Source of the DNA: Salinisphaera shabanensis E1L3A
Lineage (GTDB): Bacteria; Pseudomonadota; Gammaproteobacteria; Nevskiales; Salinisphaeraceae
NCBI RefSeq assembly: GCF_000215955.2
Contig: NZ_AFNV02000008.1
Span: forward strand, 62,001-126,000
DNA length: 64,000 nt
Direction: 5' to 3'
Below, in pieces: positions 44,281-53,657 of the stretch. Numbering within the stretch: position 1 is the first letter of the stretch; each line of letters starts with the position of its first letter. The translations under genes were made by a program, and so were the position numbers. The notes under the pieces were generated by a model. That model did not search any database. It was not told the DNA's origin and was given only the letters and a program-made list of their open reading frames with translations.

Positions 44281-45029
44281 GCCAAGCCGCCCTCAAAGTC
44301 GACGCGGTCAGTAAATCCTATGGCGCCGTGAAAGCCCTCGATACGCTGTCGCTGGCTGTCGAGCAGGGCGAGTTCGTGGCCCTGCTGGGGCCCAACGGCG
44401 CGGGCAAGAGCACGCTGTTTCAACTGCTCACGGGGCTTTTCGTGCCGGACGAAGGCGCGATCGAAGTGGCTGGATACAACATGCGTCGCGATTCGCGTGC
44501 GGCGCTGGCCAAACTCGGCGTCGTCTTTCAGCAACCCACGCTCGATCTGGACCTGAGCGTGGTCGCCAATTTGAAGTTTCATGCTCGCCTGCACGGCATG
44601 GGCGCCAAGGCGAAAGCGCGTATCGATGACGAGCTGGCACGCATCGGCCAAGCCGAACGCGCGAAAGACCCGGCGCGGGCACTGTCCGGCGGCAATCGAC
44701 GCAAGATCGAGCTGGCGCGTGCGCTGCTGCACGAACCGGCGTTGCTGCTTATGGACGAGCCGACCGTGGGCCTCGATCCCGGCTCGCGCGAGCTGTTGGT
44801 CGATTATGTACACAAACTCTGCGCCGAACGCGGCATGGGTGTGCTGTGGGCGACCCATCTGGTCGACGAGGCCGAGCGTGCGCACCGCGTGATCGTGCTG
44901 CACAAGGGCCAGCGCATTGCCGTGGATACGCCGCGTGCGTTGTGTGAACAAACCGATACCACTTCGCTGGGCGCAGCGTTTCTCGCCCTCACCGGCGAGG
45001 CACCCAAGAAAAAAGAGGAGACCGTTTGA
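44277..45029 (+). CDS. PQQ-associated ABC transporter ATPase (PedB-like)
   Basis: 250 residues with Walker A GPNGAGKST, signature LSGGNRRKIELARALL and Walker B LLLMDEPTVGLD, of the ABC-2 export/multidrug type. With the beta-propeller, binding-protein and permease genes that follow it makes the set found with PQQ-dependent alcohol dehydrogenases. The related PedA1A2BC of Pseudomonas putida supports lanthanide-dependent growth on alcohols. Confidence 0.88.
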   Translation: MSQAALKVDAVSKSYGAVKALDTLSLAVEQGEFVALLGPNGAGKSTLFQLLTGLFVPDEGAIEVAGYNMRRDSRAALAKLGVVFQQPTLDLDLSVVANLKFHARLHGMGAKAKARIDDELARIGQAERAKDPARALSGGNRRKIELARALLHEPALLLMDEPTVGLDPGSRELLVDYVHKLCAERGMGVLWATHLVDEAERAHRVIVLHKGQRIAVDTPRALCEQTDTTSLGAAFLALTGEAPKKKEETV

Positions 45030-46027
45030 TGCGTTTCAATCGATACAAACAAGTCCAGCTCGCCGTTGCAGCGGCCGTTCTTTCTGCCAGCCCGATGCTG
45101 TTTGCTGCCGGCACCGGCAATGTCTATGTTTCCAGCGAAGACGACGACGTGGTCACCGTCTTCGACGGCCAGAGCATGGACAAGATCGACACCATCGCGG
45201 TGTCGGAGCGCCCGCGCTGGCTGGCGTTTTCGCCCGATCACAGCACGCTCTACGTGGCGTGTGGCGATGAGGATTCGATCGATGTGATCGACGTTGCCCA
45301 GGGCAAGGTCACCGACCGGCTTACCGATATCGATGATCCGGAAATCTTCGCCATTGGCCCGGATGGCAAGCATCTGTATATCTCCAACGAAGACGATGCC
45401 CAGTTCACCGTCTACGACATCGGCGCCAAGAAAGCCGTCACCCAGATCGGCGTCGGCCAGGAACCGGAAGGCGTGCTGGTCACGCCTGATGGTAAGGCGG
45501 CCTATGTGACGTCCGAAGTGGCGAACATGGTGCATCGTGTGAACCTCGACAGCCATGAGATCGACGCCAATATCGTGGTCGGCAACCGGCCGCGGCGTTT
45601 TGCCCTGTCCGAGGACGGTCACACGCTGTGGGTGACCAACGAGCTGTCCGGCTCGGTATCGCTGATTGATACGCAGACCAACAAGGTCAGCGACACCATC
45701 GAGTTCAAGCCGCAGGGCTTTCGTCCGGAAGACGTCACACCCGTGGGTATCAAGTTGTCCGAGGATGGGCAGCACGCGTTCGTCACGCTCGGGCGGGCGA
45801 ATCACGTGGCGTTCGTGAACGCGAAAACGCATGACGTGGAGGACTATGTGCTGGTCGGCGACCGGGCCTGGGGCATTGCTCAGAGTCGCGACGGCAAACA
45901 GCTTTATGTCACCAACGGGTTGTCCGACGATATGTCGATCGTGGATATCGGCCAGCGCAAGACACTGCGATCGATCCCGGCCGGGCGCGTGCCGCATAGC
46001 GTGGTCATCGACACGGTCGCCGAGTAA
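45029..46027 (+). CDS. PQQ-catabolism-associated beta-propeller protein (PedA2-like)
   Basis: 332-residue exported protein with a signal peptide (AAVLSASPMLFAAG) and about seven YVTN-type repeats. Examples are VYVSSEDDDVVTVFDG, LYVACGDEDSIDVIDV and AYVTSEVANMVHRVNL. Asp/Glu-rich turns could bind cations. AGAGGAG precedes the ATG at 45029, which overlaps the ATPase stop by one base. Confidence 0.88.
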   Translation: MRFNRYKQVQLAVAAAVLSASPMLFAAGTGNVYVSSEDDDVVTVFDGQSMDKIDTIAVSERPRWLAFSPDHSTLYVACGDEDSIDVIDVAQGKVTDRLTDIDDPEIFAIGPDGKHLYISNEDDAQFTVYDIGAKKAVTQIGVGQEPEGVLVTPDGKAAYVTSEVANMVHRVNLDSHEIDANIVVGNRPRRFALSEDGHTLWVTNELSGSVSLIDTQTNKVSDTIEFKPQGFRPEDVTPVGIKLSEDGQHAFVTLGRANHVAFVNAKTHDVEDYVLVGDRAWGIAQSRDGKQLYVTNGLSDDMSIVDIGQRKTLRSIPAGRVPHSVVIDTVAE

Positions 46028-46029
46028 TC

Positions 46030-47277
46030 ATGGCGCACGGTGAAACGCTTTCGATAAACGCAGTATTGCGGCGTGCCGTGTTGCTGTGTCTTTGGGTAGG
46101 CGCAGCGCTGTGTCTGTTGCCAAGCGTTGCTGTCGCCCAGCAGGATCTCAAAACCTTCGACCTGGGCTATATCGGCTGGAACGACGACCCGCGCTATTCC
46201 GAAGCCCGGATCGAGCGCGAATACCAGGGCGAACCCTGGGGACGGCCGATCGACGGCGCGCGGGTAGCGATCGACGAAGCACGCTTTCCGGGGATTGCGG
46301 CCGGGGTGCAGTTCGGTCTCGATGAAGCGCTGGTTTCCAATACCCGCGAAGTGCTGGAGAACGTGCGCCGTATGCGAGATGCGGGTACGCGTTTCATCCT
46401 GCTCGATCTGCCCGCCGGCACCGTTTCGCGGGTGGCCGCCGAGTTCGCCGGCGACGACCTGACGTTGTTCAACGTGGCGGCGCACGACGATCGCCTGCGC
46501 GGTGCCCACTGCCAGGCGAATCTGCTGCATACGATCCCCTCGGATGCGATGCGCAACGATGCGTTGGCGCAGTATCTGGTTTCGCGGCAATGGAAGAACG
46601 TGTTGCTGCTGGTTGGTCCCGAGGCCGCAGACAAGGTGTTGGCAAAGTCGTTCGCGCGTTCGGCCAAGCGTTTCGGTTTGAATATCACCGGTACGCGTGA
46701 ATTCGTGCTGGGCAACAATCCGCGTGAACGCGACAAGAACAATCCCAAGCTGCTGACCTCCGGTATCGATTACGACGCGGTCTATATCGCCGATACCCAG
46801 AGTGAGTTCGCCCGCAACGCCAATTTCGCCATCCAGAAGCCGCGGCCGGTGGTGGGCAGCGGTGGTCTGGTGCCACAGGCCTGGCATTGGGCCTGGGTAC
46901 GCCACGGCGCACGTCAGCTCAACAACCGGCTGGAAAAGAAGGCCGACCGGCATATGACCGCCTACGACTGGGCCGCCTGGGTAGCCGTGAAAGCGGTCGT
47001 CGAAGCGGTGCAGCGCACCGACAGCACCGACTATGCCCAGCTTGCGGCCTATGTCCGCGGCGACGACATCAATCTCGATGGCTTCAAAGGGTATCGCATG
47101 GGCTTTCGTGATTGGGACGGCCAGCTACGCCAACCCATCTTGTTGGGCAGCGGCAACTGGGTGGTCGCTCGTGCGCCGCTCGAGGGGTTTCTGCACCCGG
47201 ACAATTATCTCGACACGCTTGGCTTCGACCCACGCGAATCCGCCTGCAAACTCACGACCGGCAACGAAGGTTCCTGA
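46030..47277 (+). CDS. PQQ-associated periplasmic binding-like protein (PedA1-like)
   Basis: 415 residues with a signal peptide ending at LPSVAVAQQ and a type I periplasmic-binding (branched amino acid receptor-like) fold. FDLGYIGWNDDPRYSEARI opens the mature protein, and DYDAVYIADTQSEFARN lies further on. It starts two bases after the propeller gene. Family members accompany PQQ-dependent alcohol dehydrogenases; the ligand is not settled. Confidence 0.87.
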   Translation: MAHGETLSINAVLRRAVLLCLWVGAALCLLPSVAVAQQDLKTFDLGYIGWNDDPRYSEARIEREYQGEPWGRPIDGARVAIDEARFPGIAAGVQFGLDEALVSNTREVLENVRRMRDAGTRFILLDLPAGTVSRVAAEFAGDDLTLFNVAAHDDRLRGAHCQANLLHTIPSDAMRNDALAQYLVSRQWKNVLLLVGPEAADKVLAKSFARSAKRFGLNITGTREFVLGNNPRERDKNNPKLLTSGIDYDAVYIADTQSEFARNANFAIQKPRPVVGSGGLVPQAWHWAWVRHGARQLNNRLEKKADRHMTAYDWAAWVAVKAVVEAVQRTDSTDYAQLAAYVRGDDINLDGFKGYRMGFRDWDGQLRQPILLGSGNWVVARAPLEGFLHPDNYLDTLGFDPRESACKLTTGNEGS

Positions 47278-47280
47278 CCC

Positions 47281-48087
47281 ATGGCCCGTATCGCCCACGT
47301 GTTCCAGGCGCTGATGGCGGTTTCGTCACGCGAAACGGTCAAGTTCATGCACCAGCGGGGCCGGCTGGCGTCGGCGGTGGTTCGCCCCAGTCTGTGGTTG
47401 CTGATCTTTGCCGCGGGCTTCAAGAACGTGTTCGGCATCTCCGTGCTGCCGCCTTACGAGAGCTATATCGAGTACCAGGTTTATGTCGTGCCGGGGCTGC
47501 TGGGCATGGTGTTGCTGTTCAACGGCATGCAATCGTCGCTGGCCATGGTCTACGACCGTGAAATGGGACTCATGCGTTTGCTGCTCACCGCACCCCTGCC
47601 GCGCTCGGTGCTGCTGGCCTGCAAGCTGCTCGCGGGTACGTTTTTGTCGGTGCTGCAGGCCTACGCGTTTCTTGTCGTCTGTGCCTTGTTCGGTGTCGAT
47701 CTGCCGTGGTGGCCGGGCCTGCTCACCGTACTACCCGCGCTGATTCTCACTGGGCTCATGCTCGGCGCGTTGGGTTTGTTGCTGTCGGTGTATATCAAGC
47801 AGTTGGAAAACTTCGCCGGCACCATGAACTTCGTGATCTTCCCGATGTTCTTTCTGTCGCCCGCGTTATATCCGCTCTGGCGGCTGCAGGAGTCGGGCGC
47901 GACCGTCATCTATCAGCTGTCGCGTATTAACCCGTTCACCCACGGCGTCGAGCTGGTGCGTTTCGCTTTGTATGGGCAACTTAATGCCGTATCACTGGCG
48001 GTCGTTGCCGGTACGCTGGTCGTGTTCTTTGCGGCGGCTGTTTGGGGGTATGACCCGCAGCGCGGTCTGGTGCGGCGCCGCGGCTAA
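47281..48087 (+). CDS. ABC-2 type permease (PedC-like)
   Basis: 268 residues with six helices and the ABC-2 pattern, including GLLGMVLLFNGMQSSLAMVYDRE near residues 80-100, quoted in part as NGMQSSLAMVYDRE. It is the membrane partner of the ATPase at 44277. Its stop overlaps the stop of the convergent tetR gene by four bases. Confidence 0.9.
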   Translation: MARIAHVFQALMAVSSRETVKFMHQRGRLASAVVRPSLWLLIFAAGFKNVFGISVLPPYESYIEYQVYVVPGLLGMVLLFNGMQSSLAMVYDREMGLMRLLLTAPLPRSVLLACKLLAGTFLSVLQAYAFLVVCALFGVDLPWWPGLLTVLPALILTGLMLGALGLLLSVYIKQLENFAGTMNFVIFPMFFLSPALYPLWRLQESGATVIYQLSRINPFTHGVELVRFALYGQLNAVSLAVVAGTLVVFFAAAVWGYDPQRGLVRRRG

Positions 48088-48710
48088 TCGATTGGCGACG
48101 TGCTGATTGCGCGCCAGGCTGCTTCGACGAATACGTCCGTGTGATCTACCGGTGCGCCTGATACGCGATCGGACAGCCAGGCCCGGCAATAATTTTCGCT
48201 CGGGCCCACGAGTAGCGAGGCGAACGTCTCGCGTGGCAGGGAACGAATGTCGCCCGACTCGACGCCGGTCTTGAGCACGGCCAGCAGCGGACCGAAGCGT
48301 TGCTTGTTCTTTTCCTTGAGCGACCCAGCGCTTGAACTCGTGGCGACTTCGCTGCGCGCCGCATACATGAAACGTGCCTCGACCGGGTGATGGGTGACCC
48401 AGTCCAGATAGCCGTGAACAAGTGCGCGTACGGTTTGCCGTGGCGTGGTCGCGGCATCGATCTCGGCGCGGGACCGGGCTATCTGGTCGTCCAGCAGTTG
48501 AAGAAAGAGCGCCGCGATCAAGCCCTCGCGATTGCCGAAATGGTGATACATCGAGCCGACGCTACTGTTTGCGTGACGACGTATCTGCTCGATGGTCATA
48601 CCCGTCAGGCCATGTTCATCGAAACAGGCGATCGCGCTATCCAGCAATTTATCGCGACTGGATCGAGGCGCCTGTACGGAAGTGGCGGAGGGAGAGCTTG
48701 CATCGGTCAT
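48084..48710 (-). CDS. TetR-family transcriptional regulator
   Basis: 208 residues. The N-terminal helix-turn-helix covers about 18-65, with GLTGMTIEQIRRHANSSVGS and MYHHFGNREGLIAALF. The C-terminal ligand domain is unremarkable. Its start lies next to two palindromes shared with the divergent hotdog-protein gene, which fits autoregulation and control of that gene by an acyl-type ligand. Confidence 0.93.
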   Translation of the reverse strand: MTDASSPSATSVQAPRSSRDKLLDSAIACFDEHGLTGMTIEQIRRHANSSVGSMYHHFGNREGLIAALFLQLLDDQIARSRAEIDAATTPRQTVRALVHGYLDWVTHHPVEARFMYAARSEVATSSSAGSLKEKNKQRFGPLLAVLKTGVESGDIRSLPRETFASLLVGPSENYCRAWLSDRVSGAPVDHTDVFVEAAWRAISTSPID

Positions 48711-48712
48711 AT

Positions 48713-48740
48713 TAGAATAATATTCTAGAATTGTATTCTA
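48713..48740. promoter_or_regulatory. Tandem TetR operators
   Basis: TAGAATAATATTCTA at 48713-48727 is a perfect inverted repeat. TAGAATTGTATTCTA at 48726-48740 is a second copy with one mismatch. The two share TA, are offset by 13 bases, and sit between the divergent tetR and DUF4442 genes. Confidence 0.85.
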
Positions 48741-48791
48741 GTTGCTATGGCGCCCAAGAAAGTGGCGCTCTTTTACATCAGGCGACAAGTT

Positions 48792-49271
48792 ATGGCCAAG
48801 GCATCCAAGCTACTCCAAATGTGGCGTCGGCTCGAAAACCGGCCGGGAGGCCGCTGGCTGTTCAGCCGTGCCGTAAGTTGGCAGGCCCCTTATTTTTCCA
48901 CCATTCGTCCGACGGTTCGTCTGCTTCAACCGGGCAGCTGCGAGGTGGGCATGCGCAAACGCCGGGCGGTCACGAATCATATCGGCTCGGTGCACGCTAT
49001 CGCGATGTGCAACATGGCCGAACTGGCGGGCGGTTTGATGACCGATGCCACGGTTGCTCCCGACTACCGCTGGATCCCCAAGGCCATGTCGGTCGAGTAC
49101 CGGGCAATCGCGAAAAGCGATCTGATCGCGCATGCCTACCCGATCGATCGGGCAGCGGTGCTCGCGCCAGACACGGAGTATCCGGTCACCGTCGACGTGC
49201 GCGACAGTGCCAGCCGTATCGTTCTGCACGCCGAAATCACGATGTGGCTGTCGCGCCCGAAGCCGCGCTGA
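48792..49271 (+). CDS. DUF4442 hotdog-fold protein 1
   Basis: 159 residues of the hotdog (thioesterase-like) superfamily, with NHIGSVHAIAMCNMAELAGG near residue 70 as the core helix and PKAMSVEYRAIAKSDL after it. It is likely a thioesterase or acyl-CoA binder. An in-frame ATG at 48747 lies almost on the operators; ATG 48792 matches the family N-terminus better. Confidence 0.8.
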   Translation: MAKASKLLQMWRRLENRPGGRWLFSRAVSWQAPYFSTIRPTVRLLQPGSCEVGMRKRRAVTNHIGSVHAIAMCNMAELAGGLMTDATVAPDYRWIPKAMSVEYRAIAKSDLIAHAYPIDRAAVLAPDTEYPVTVDVRDSASRIVLHAEITMWLSRPKPR

Positions 49272-49346
49272 ATTCGCTTACGGTTTGAAACGATGCCTTG
49301 CGCTAGCCAGACGCCTAGTACTCCGCCCGTCTAACAATGGATCAAC

Positions 49347-49820
49347 ATGAAGCCTGAAACCCTGCGTCGCGTAATGAATATCTGGCCGCCGTTTCTGTTC
49401 AGCGGTATTCGGATCAACAAGGTGTCGCGCGATTGGCGTCACGTCGAGGTGCAGCTCAAATTGCATCGCTGGAATGCCAATTATTTCGGCACCCAGTTCG
49501 GTGGCCATATGTTCAAGATGTGTGATCCGTTCTGGGCCATTCTGGCAACCGAGCGCCTTGGCAAGGCATATCACGTATGGGACGCAGCGGGCGATATCGA
49601 GTTCATTTCACCGGGCCGCGAGACGGTGTATGCGGTGTTCGATTTCGACGATGCGGCACGTGACGAGATCGTCGCAGCGACCGCGGACGGCGAAAAACAC
49701 CTGCGCTGGTTCGAAAACGAAATCAGAACCGCTGCGGGCGTGCTCGTGGCGCGGACCCGAAAGCAGCTTTACGTGCGTCGCAAGGACAAGGGGCGTCAGA
49801 ACGTGGCCGCAAGCGCCTGA
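49347..49820 (+). CDS. DUF4442 hotdog-fold protein 2
   Basis: 157 residues, hotdog fold, with RWNANYFGTQFGGHMFKMCD near residue 42 and FISPGRETVYAVFDFDD further on. It follows the first hotdog gene by 75 bases in the same direction and probably forms a unit with it under the TetR regulator. Confidence 0.8.
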   Translation: MKPETLRRVMNIWPPFLFSGIRINKVSRDWRHVEVQLKLHRWNANYFGTQFGGHMFKMCDPFWAILATERLGKAYHVWDAAGDIEFISPGRETVYAVFDFDDAARDEIVAATADGEKHLRWFENEIRTAAGVLVARTRKQLYVRRKDKGRQNVAASA

Positions 49821-49840
49821 GGCGTCATTGAACGAGCCAC

Positions 49841-50158
49841 TCAGCGGGTGAAGACGATCCGCCAGAAGCTCATTCGTGCACGAACGAACAGCGCCGCATC
49901 ATGGTCGTGCATCGTATCGCTGGCGCCCAAGCCGGCCATATCGGCTGCGAGCAAACGGCCGAAGCGTCGCAGGCGGTGGCGTGCGGCAAACGACAGCATC
50001 GCAATCGCACCGAATACCAGGCCGCTTGCCGGTTCGCCGTGCAGCATGGCGAGACTCAGACCCAGACAGATCACGCCGTTGAGTACAAGCACGCTGCCAT
50101 ATTCCCGGATATTGGCCAGCCGTTTCTGAACCAGGCGTCGGGCGTCGTTCACGTTCAT
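49841..50158 (-). CDS. Small membrane protein of unknown function
   Basis: 105 residues with two hydrophobic segments (about 22-40 and 46-60) followed by a basic stretch RHRLRRFGRLL. The ATG at 50158 has GAGAG upstream, and a longer frame is unlikely. No family recognised. Confidence 0.6.
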   Translation of the reverse strand: MNVNDARRLVQKRLANIREYGSVLVLNGVICLGLSLAMLHGEPASGLVFGAIAMLSFAARHRLRRFGRLLAADMAGLGASDTMHDHDAALFVRARMSFWRIVFTR

Positions 50159-50349
50159 CGATTGATCTCTCGTGCCGGGGAATCCCGGCAATGCCAGAGT
50201 ATCGGCGCCGACAAACGCGAATGAAGCGGTTATGTCGATATATTTCGTGTTTTTTTGGGGGGCTACTCGGCAGCCGTCGAGGTCAATACTGCACGCGTTA
50301 CCGGCTGTGATGAATCGGGTCGGTTTCACCGCCTCTACAACACGCAATG

Positions 50350-50382
50350 ACCGGTCGCAGGCAGCCAGAACCTGCGACCGGT
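50350..50382 (-). terminator. Perfect 12-base hairpin after the TonB receptor gene
   Basis: ACCGGTCGCAGG (50350-50361) pairs with CCTGCGACCGGT (50371-50382), seven bases after the receptor stop on the minus strand. No T-run follows. Confidence 0.5.
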
Positions 50383-50388
50383 ATCGGG

Positions 50389-52458
50389 CTAAAACGACAG
50401 GCGCGCGCCCACGTTGAAGCGCCGGCCGTCGAGTAGCCGGCCATAGTTTTCAGGGGCGATGTTTTTGTCGAGCAGGTTGTAGATGCCGCCGTAGATATCG
50501 AGTTCATCGGTCAACTGATGGCTCACGCCTGCATCGACGAGCGTGTAGCTCGGGTAGCTGATGCTCAAGCCGCGCCGGCTGGCGACTTGCTCGGTATCGC
50601 TTTTATAACGTGCCTGCGACCAGAGCCGGGTGGCGCCGGTTACATCCCAGTCCAAGCCGAGCGTGGCCCGGTGCTTGGGTTGATCGCTCAGCGGAAGGCC
50701 GGCGTTGTCGCCGGTTTCCTGCTCGCTTTCGGTATAGGTGTAGCTGGAAGTCGCGCTCAGGCGTTGCGTGATCGGCGCTTCGAGGGTGAATTCCACGCCG
50801 CTGATCTTGGCCTTGTCGACATTGCTGTACTGATAGATCGCCGTGTAGTTTTCGCTGGCGAAAGGGCACGCGGCATCGCCGGCACGGGTGTCGCAGACGA
50901 TCGGTTTCTGGATCTTGTTATCGAAGTCGGTCCGGAATACGGTCAGGCTGGATGCCAGCCCGCCGGTTTCTGACTGCCAGTACAGGCTGGCCTCGTATGT
51001 CGTGCTCTTTTCCGGTTCGAGATCCGAGTTGCCGACGTCGCGGCAGTCCGGGCAGCCGGGGCCGCCGCCGCCTTCGATCCAGCGGGAATCCCCTTCCTTG
51101 AGGTCCGGGGTGCGATAGCCGGCGCTTACGCCGCCTTTCAGGGTGAGCTGCGGCGTCAGGCTATAAACGCCGTACATACGCGGCACGAACTCGTCGCCAT
51201 AGTTTTCGTCATAGACATAACGCAGGCCGGTGGTCAGCGCGAAGTCGTCGGTCATAAACCACTCGTGCTCGACAAACGGCGCAATTTCGTAGCGTTCCAG
51301 GTCGGAGGCGCCCAGTCCGCGATCCGGGTTCTCGCTGCGCTGCTTGCGATACTGCGTGCCGAGCGTAATCAGCTGACTGGCCAGTGGTAGCACCGTCTGG
51401 GTATTGGCTGTAATACGCTCGTAGGTGGATTCGTAGCTCGAATCGTTCTGGGTCAGCTCCGTATGCTGGATATAGCTCCGGGTGGTGACGTGATCGTTCC
51501 ATGCCACGCTATGGCGAAGGGTTTGGCGTTCGCGTTCGGTACGTAGCTCGCGATCGGAGCCGGTGAGTTCGGCACTGGCGTCGGTATCCTGGCGGCCGAA
51601 GCCGGCTTCGAAACTCAGTCGGTTGGCATCGTTGGCCGCCCAGTCGAGCCCGGCATCGAGGTTACGGCGTCGATAGCCGGCATAGCCGTCTTCGAGCGCA
51701 TCTTCTTCGCGCTGCAAGATATTGCCGTTGAGCCGCAGCGACAGCGTGTCCTGGATCAGCGGCCCGCTGACGCTGAAGTCGCCTTGCTGGCGATTGCCGG
51801 AGGCTGAGTCTTGCTGAATGATGGTGTCGGCCGTAATGGTGCCGGCCCATTCATCGGCCACCGGTTTCGTGATCACGTTGACCACGCCACCAAGCGCGTC
51901 CGAACCGTAGATCGTCGACATAGGGCCGCGAATGACCTCGATACGCTCGATCGCCGACACGGGCGGTAGCCAGCTGTATTCCGCGCCCGAGCCATAGCCG
52001 TTGTAATAAGCCTGGCGCGAACCCTGCGGCACGCCGTCGACGAGCAGCAGGGTGTATTTGGGGGCCAGACCGCGTAGCGAGATTTCGCCGGTGCCGCCCT
52101 TACCGGTCGGGCCTTCGTCGAGATAGACGCCGGGCACGTCCTGCAGCGCTTGCTGGATATCCCGGTAGGATTTGTCCTGAAGCTGCTCGCCGCCGATCAC
52201 GGAAATGCTGGCCGGCGCATTCTTCGGGTCGACCGCATAGCCTGAAGCCGAGGCCGATGTGACGGTAATTTCATCGAGTTCGTCGTTGGCGTCGATTGTC
52301 GTATCGGCCCCTAACATGAGCACGTCGGTGCCCGTATTGTCGGCCGACGTGGTTTGCGCCCAGGCGACGTGGCCGTAGATCAGCGCCCATACGATGGCGC
52401 AACGGCCAACCCAACGCATCTGCCGGCGCACCGTGGTGCGCTCCCCCCAATAGATCAT
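50389..52458 (-). CDS. TonB-dependent outer-membrane receptor (FepA/CirA-like)
   Basis: 689 residues from ATG 52458, which has AGGGGGAA upstream; the longer frame adds about 43 residues unlike a signal peptide. Signal peptide about 1-35, TonB box-like DEITVTS, plug domain with ASISVIGGEQL and VEVIRGPMSTIYGSDALGG, then a 22-strand barrel ending in VGARLSF. The plug resembles catecholate siderophore and colicin I receptors, so iron-siderophore import is likely. Paired Cys in extracellular loops (CPDC; CDTRAGDAAC). Confidence 0.9.
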   Translation of the reverse strand: MIYWGERTTVRRQMRWVGRCAIVWALIYGHVAWAQTTSADNTGTDVLMLGADTTIDANDELDEITVTSASASGYAVDPKNAPASISVIGGEQLQDKSYRDIQQALQDVPGVYLDEGPTGKGGTGEISLRGLAPKYTLLLVDGVPQGSRQAYYNGYGSGAEYSWLPPVSAIERIEVIRGPMSTIYGSDALGGVVNVITKPVADEWAGTITADTIIQQDSASGNRQQGDFSVSGPLIQDTLSLRLNGNILQREEDALEDGYAGYRRRNLDAGLDWAANDANRLSFEAGFGRQDTDASAELTGSDRELRTERERQTLRHSVAWNDHVTTRSYIQHTELTQNDSSYESTYERITANTQTVLPLASQLITLGTQYRKQRSENPDRGLGASDLERYEIAPFVEHEWFMTDDFALTTGLRYVYDENYGDEFVPRMYGVYSLTPQLTLKGGVSAGYRTPDLKEGDSRWIEGGGGPGCPDCRDVGNSDLEPEKSTTYEASLYWQSETGGLASSLTVFRTDFDNKIQKPIVCDTRAGDAACPFASENYTAIYQYSNVDKAKISGVEFTLEAPITQRLSATSSYTYTESEQETGDNAGLPLSDQPKHRATLGLDWDVTGATRLWSQARYKSDTEQVASRRGLSISYPSYTLVDAGVSHQLTDELDIYGGIYNLLDKNIAPENYGRLLDGRRFNVGARLSF

Positions 52459-53062
52459 GCTTCCCCCTGAACGGATCGGTCTAAAAATTAATCGCATGCG
52501 CGCGACGAAACCCACCAGCCGCGTTACCCCGTACAGCTGCGGTGTTCGATATGCGCTTGCCGCCGCAGATCCCGGCGCCCGCAGCAAGCATTTATAGTAA
52601 GTTAATCTAAATGAGTGTGATTCGCAATTACGGATAGAGAGCCACTCGCTGCGCGCCGGTACTTGACTCTAGTTCATGGCTATCGATGCTTTAGAAGCAA
52701 TGAAGCGCTTCGGCCCGCTGTATAGCGCGCTGAATCGATGCCAGTTCAAATCGATGCGTCGATAGCTCAACCGGGCAGGGATTTGAGCAGCCACTGCATT
52801 ATCGGCATGCGACCATCACGAATTGGACGCTCACGCGCCGCGATATTCGTCGCGGCCTGTCGCGCCAGCCATGCCGATGTATGGCTGTCCGGGGCCTCAA
52901 CGCATGCAGCTGCAGGTGAAGACTCGAGCCGTTGCCTTAGCCTGCGGCACGTGCTTATCGGTATGCGAATTCATCGGGCAGGCGTTGGTGGCCGGCTCGA
53001 TAGCGGCGGGCAGGACGGTGGGCCGCTACGACATCAGGTGCGCCGGGCCCATCGGCCGGACA
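52459..53062. other. Gene-free stretch upstream of the TonB receptor gene
   Basis: 604 bases with no convincing gene. On the minus strand there is a TACTATAAAT -10-like sequence near 52590 and a weak Fur-like AT-rich repeat at about 52612-52632. The rest up to the PepSY stop shows nothing I can name. Confidence 0.4.
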
Positions 53063-53626
53063 CTAACGGGTCGGGTTGGCCTTCTCGTCCGGTTCCTGGC
53101 CGATCTGCCACTGTTCGACCGACAGTTCCACGATCTCGCCGCTTGCGGCATCGACCTCGACCTTGAACTCGCTGTCCTGGCCTTCCTGAGCGAGGTCGAT
53201 CTCGTAGCTCGGCGAGCCATTCGATTCGATCTCGTATTCGACTTCGACCACCTCGCCGCCGAACCGTGTCTGTGCGGTCTTGATCGCCTCTGCTTCGCTG
53301 ACCTTGGCGGTACGCGCGAATGCCTCCTCATCGGCGGATTCGGCCTCGGTTTCGAGTTCGTAGATATCGCCCGTACGGGCATTACACATTAGTTCCCATT
53401 CGGTACCGCTGCTATCGCGAACCTCGATCTCGTAGGTGGGTGCGCCGGCCGGGCTGACACTCAGATACTCGACTTTGACGATATCGCCGCGGCGCACGTT
53501 CTGGGCCGCATCGAGACACTGCTCCAGCGATATCTGATCGTCGGGTGGGGCTGCGCTCGCTGCTGTCACGCTCAGTAACGTTGTTGCGACAAGCGCACCG
53601 ATGGACGATAGCGGTTTTGGAATCAT
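53063..53626 (-). CDS. Periplasmic protein with two PepSY domains
   Basis: 187 residues with a signal peptide (TTLLSVTAASA, cleavage near 26). PepSY repeats lie at about 33-98 (KVEYLSVSPAGAPTYEIEV) and 108-175 (EVEYEIESNGSPSYEIDL). The mature protein is strongly acidic. PepSY proteins often inhibit proteases, but a two-domain periplasmic PepSY protein from a methylotroph (LanPepSY) binds lanthanides. Its place beside a TonB receptor and PQQ genes makes that role plausible. A terminator-like hairpin separates it from the receptor gene. Confidence 0.88.
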   Translation of the reverse strand: MIPKPLSSIGALVATTLLSVTAASAAPPDDQISLEQCLDAAQNVRRGDIVKVEYLSVSPAGAPTYEIEVRDSSGTEWELMCNARTGDIYELETEAESADEEAFARTAKVSEAEAIKTAQTRFGGEVVEVEYEIESNGSPSYEIDLAQEGQDSEFKVEVDAASGEIVELSVEQWQIGQEPDEKANPTR

Positions 53627-53657
53627 GAGAGTGTGCCTTCGTGCTGGGTGCGTATCG

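Noticed and set aside
52612-52632. Possible Fur box upstream of the FepA/CirA-like receptor gene
   Set aside because: Only a loose match to the 19-base consensus; the receptor type alone makes iron control plausible, but the sequence does not show it clearly.
52738-53166. Plus-strand reading frame of about 140 codons in the gene-free stretch before the PepSY gene
   Set aside because: Arg/Ser-rich composition, overlaps the PepSY gene on the other strand, no ribosome binding site or family resemblance.
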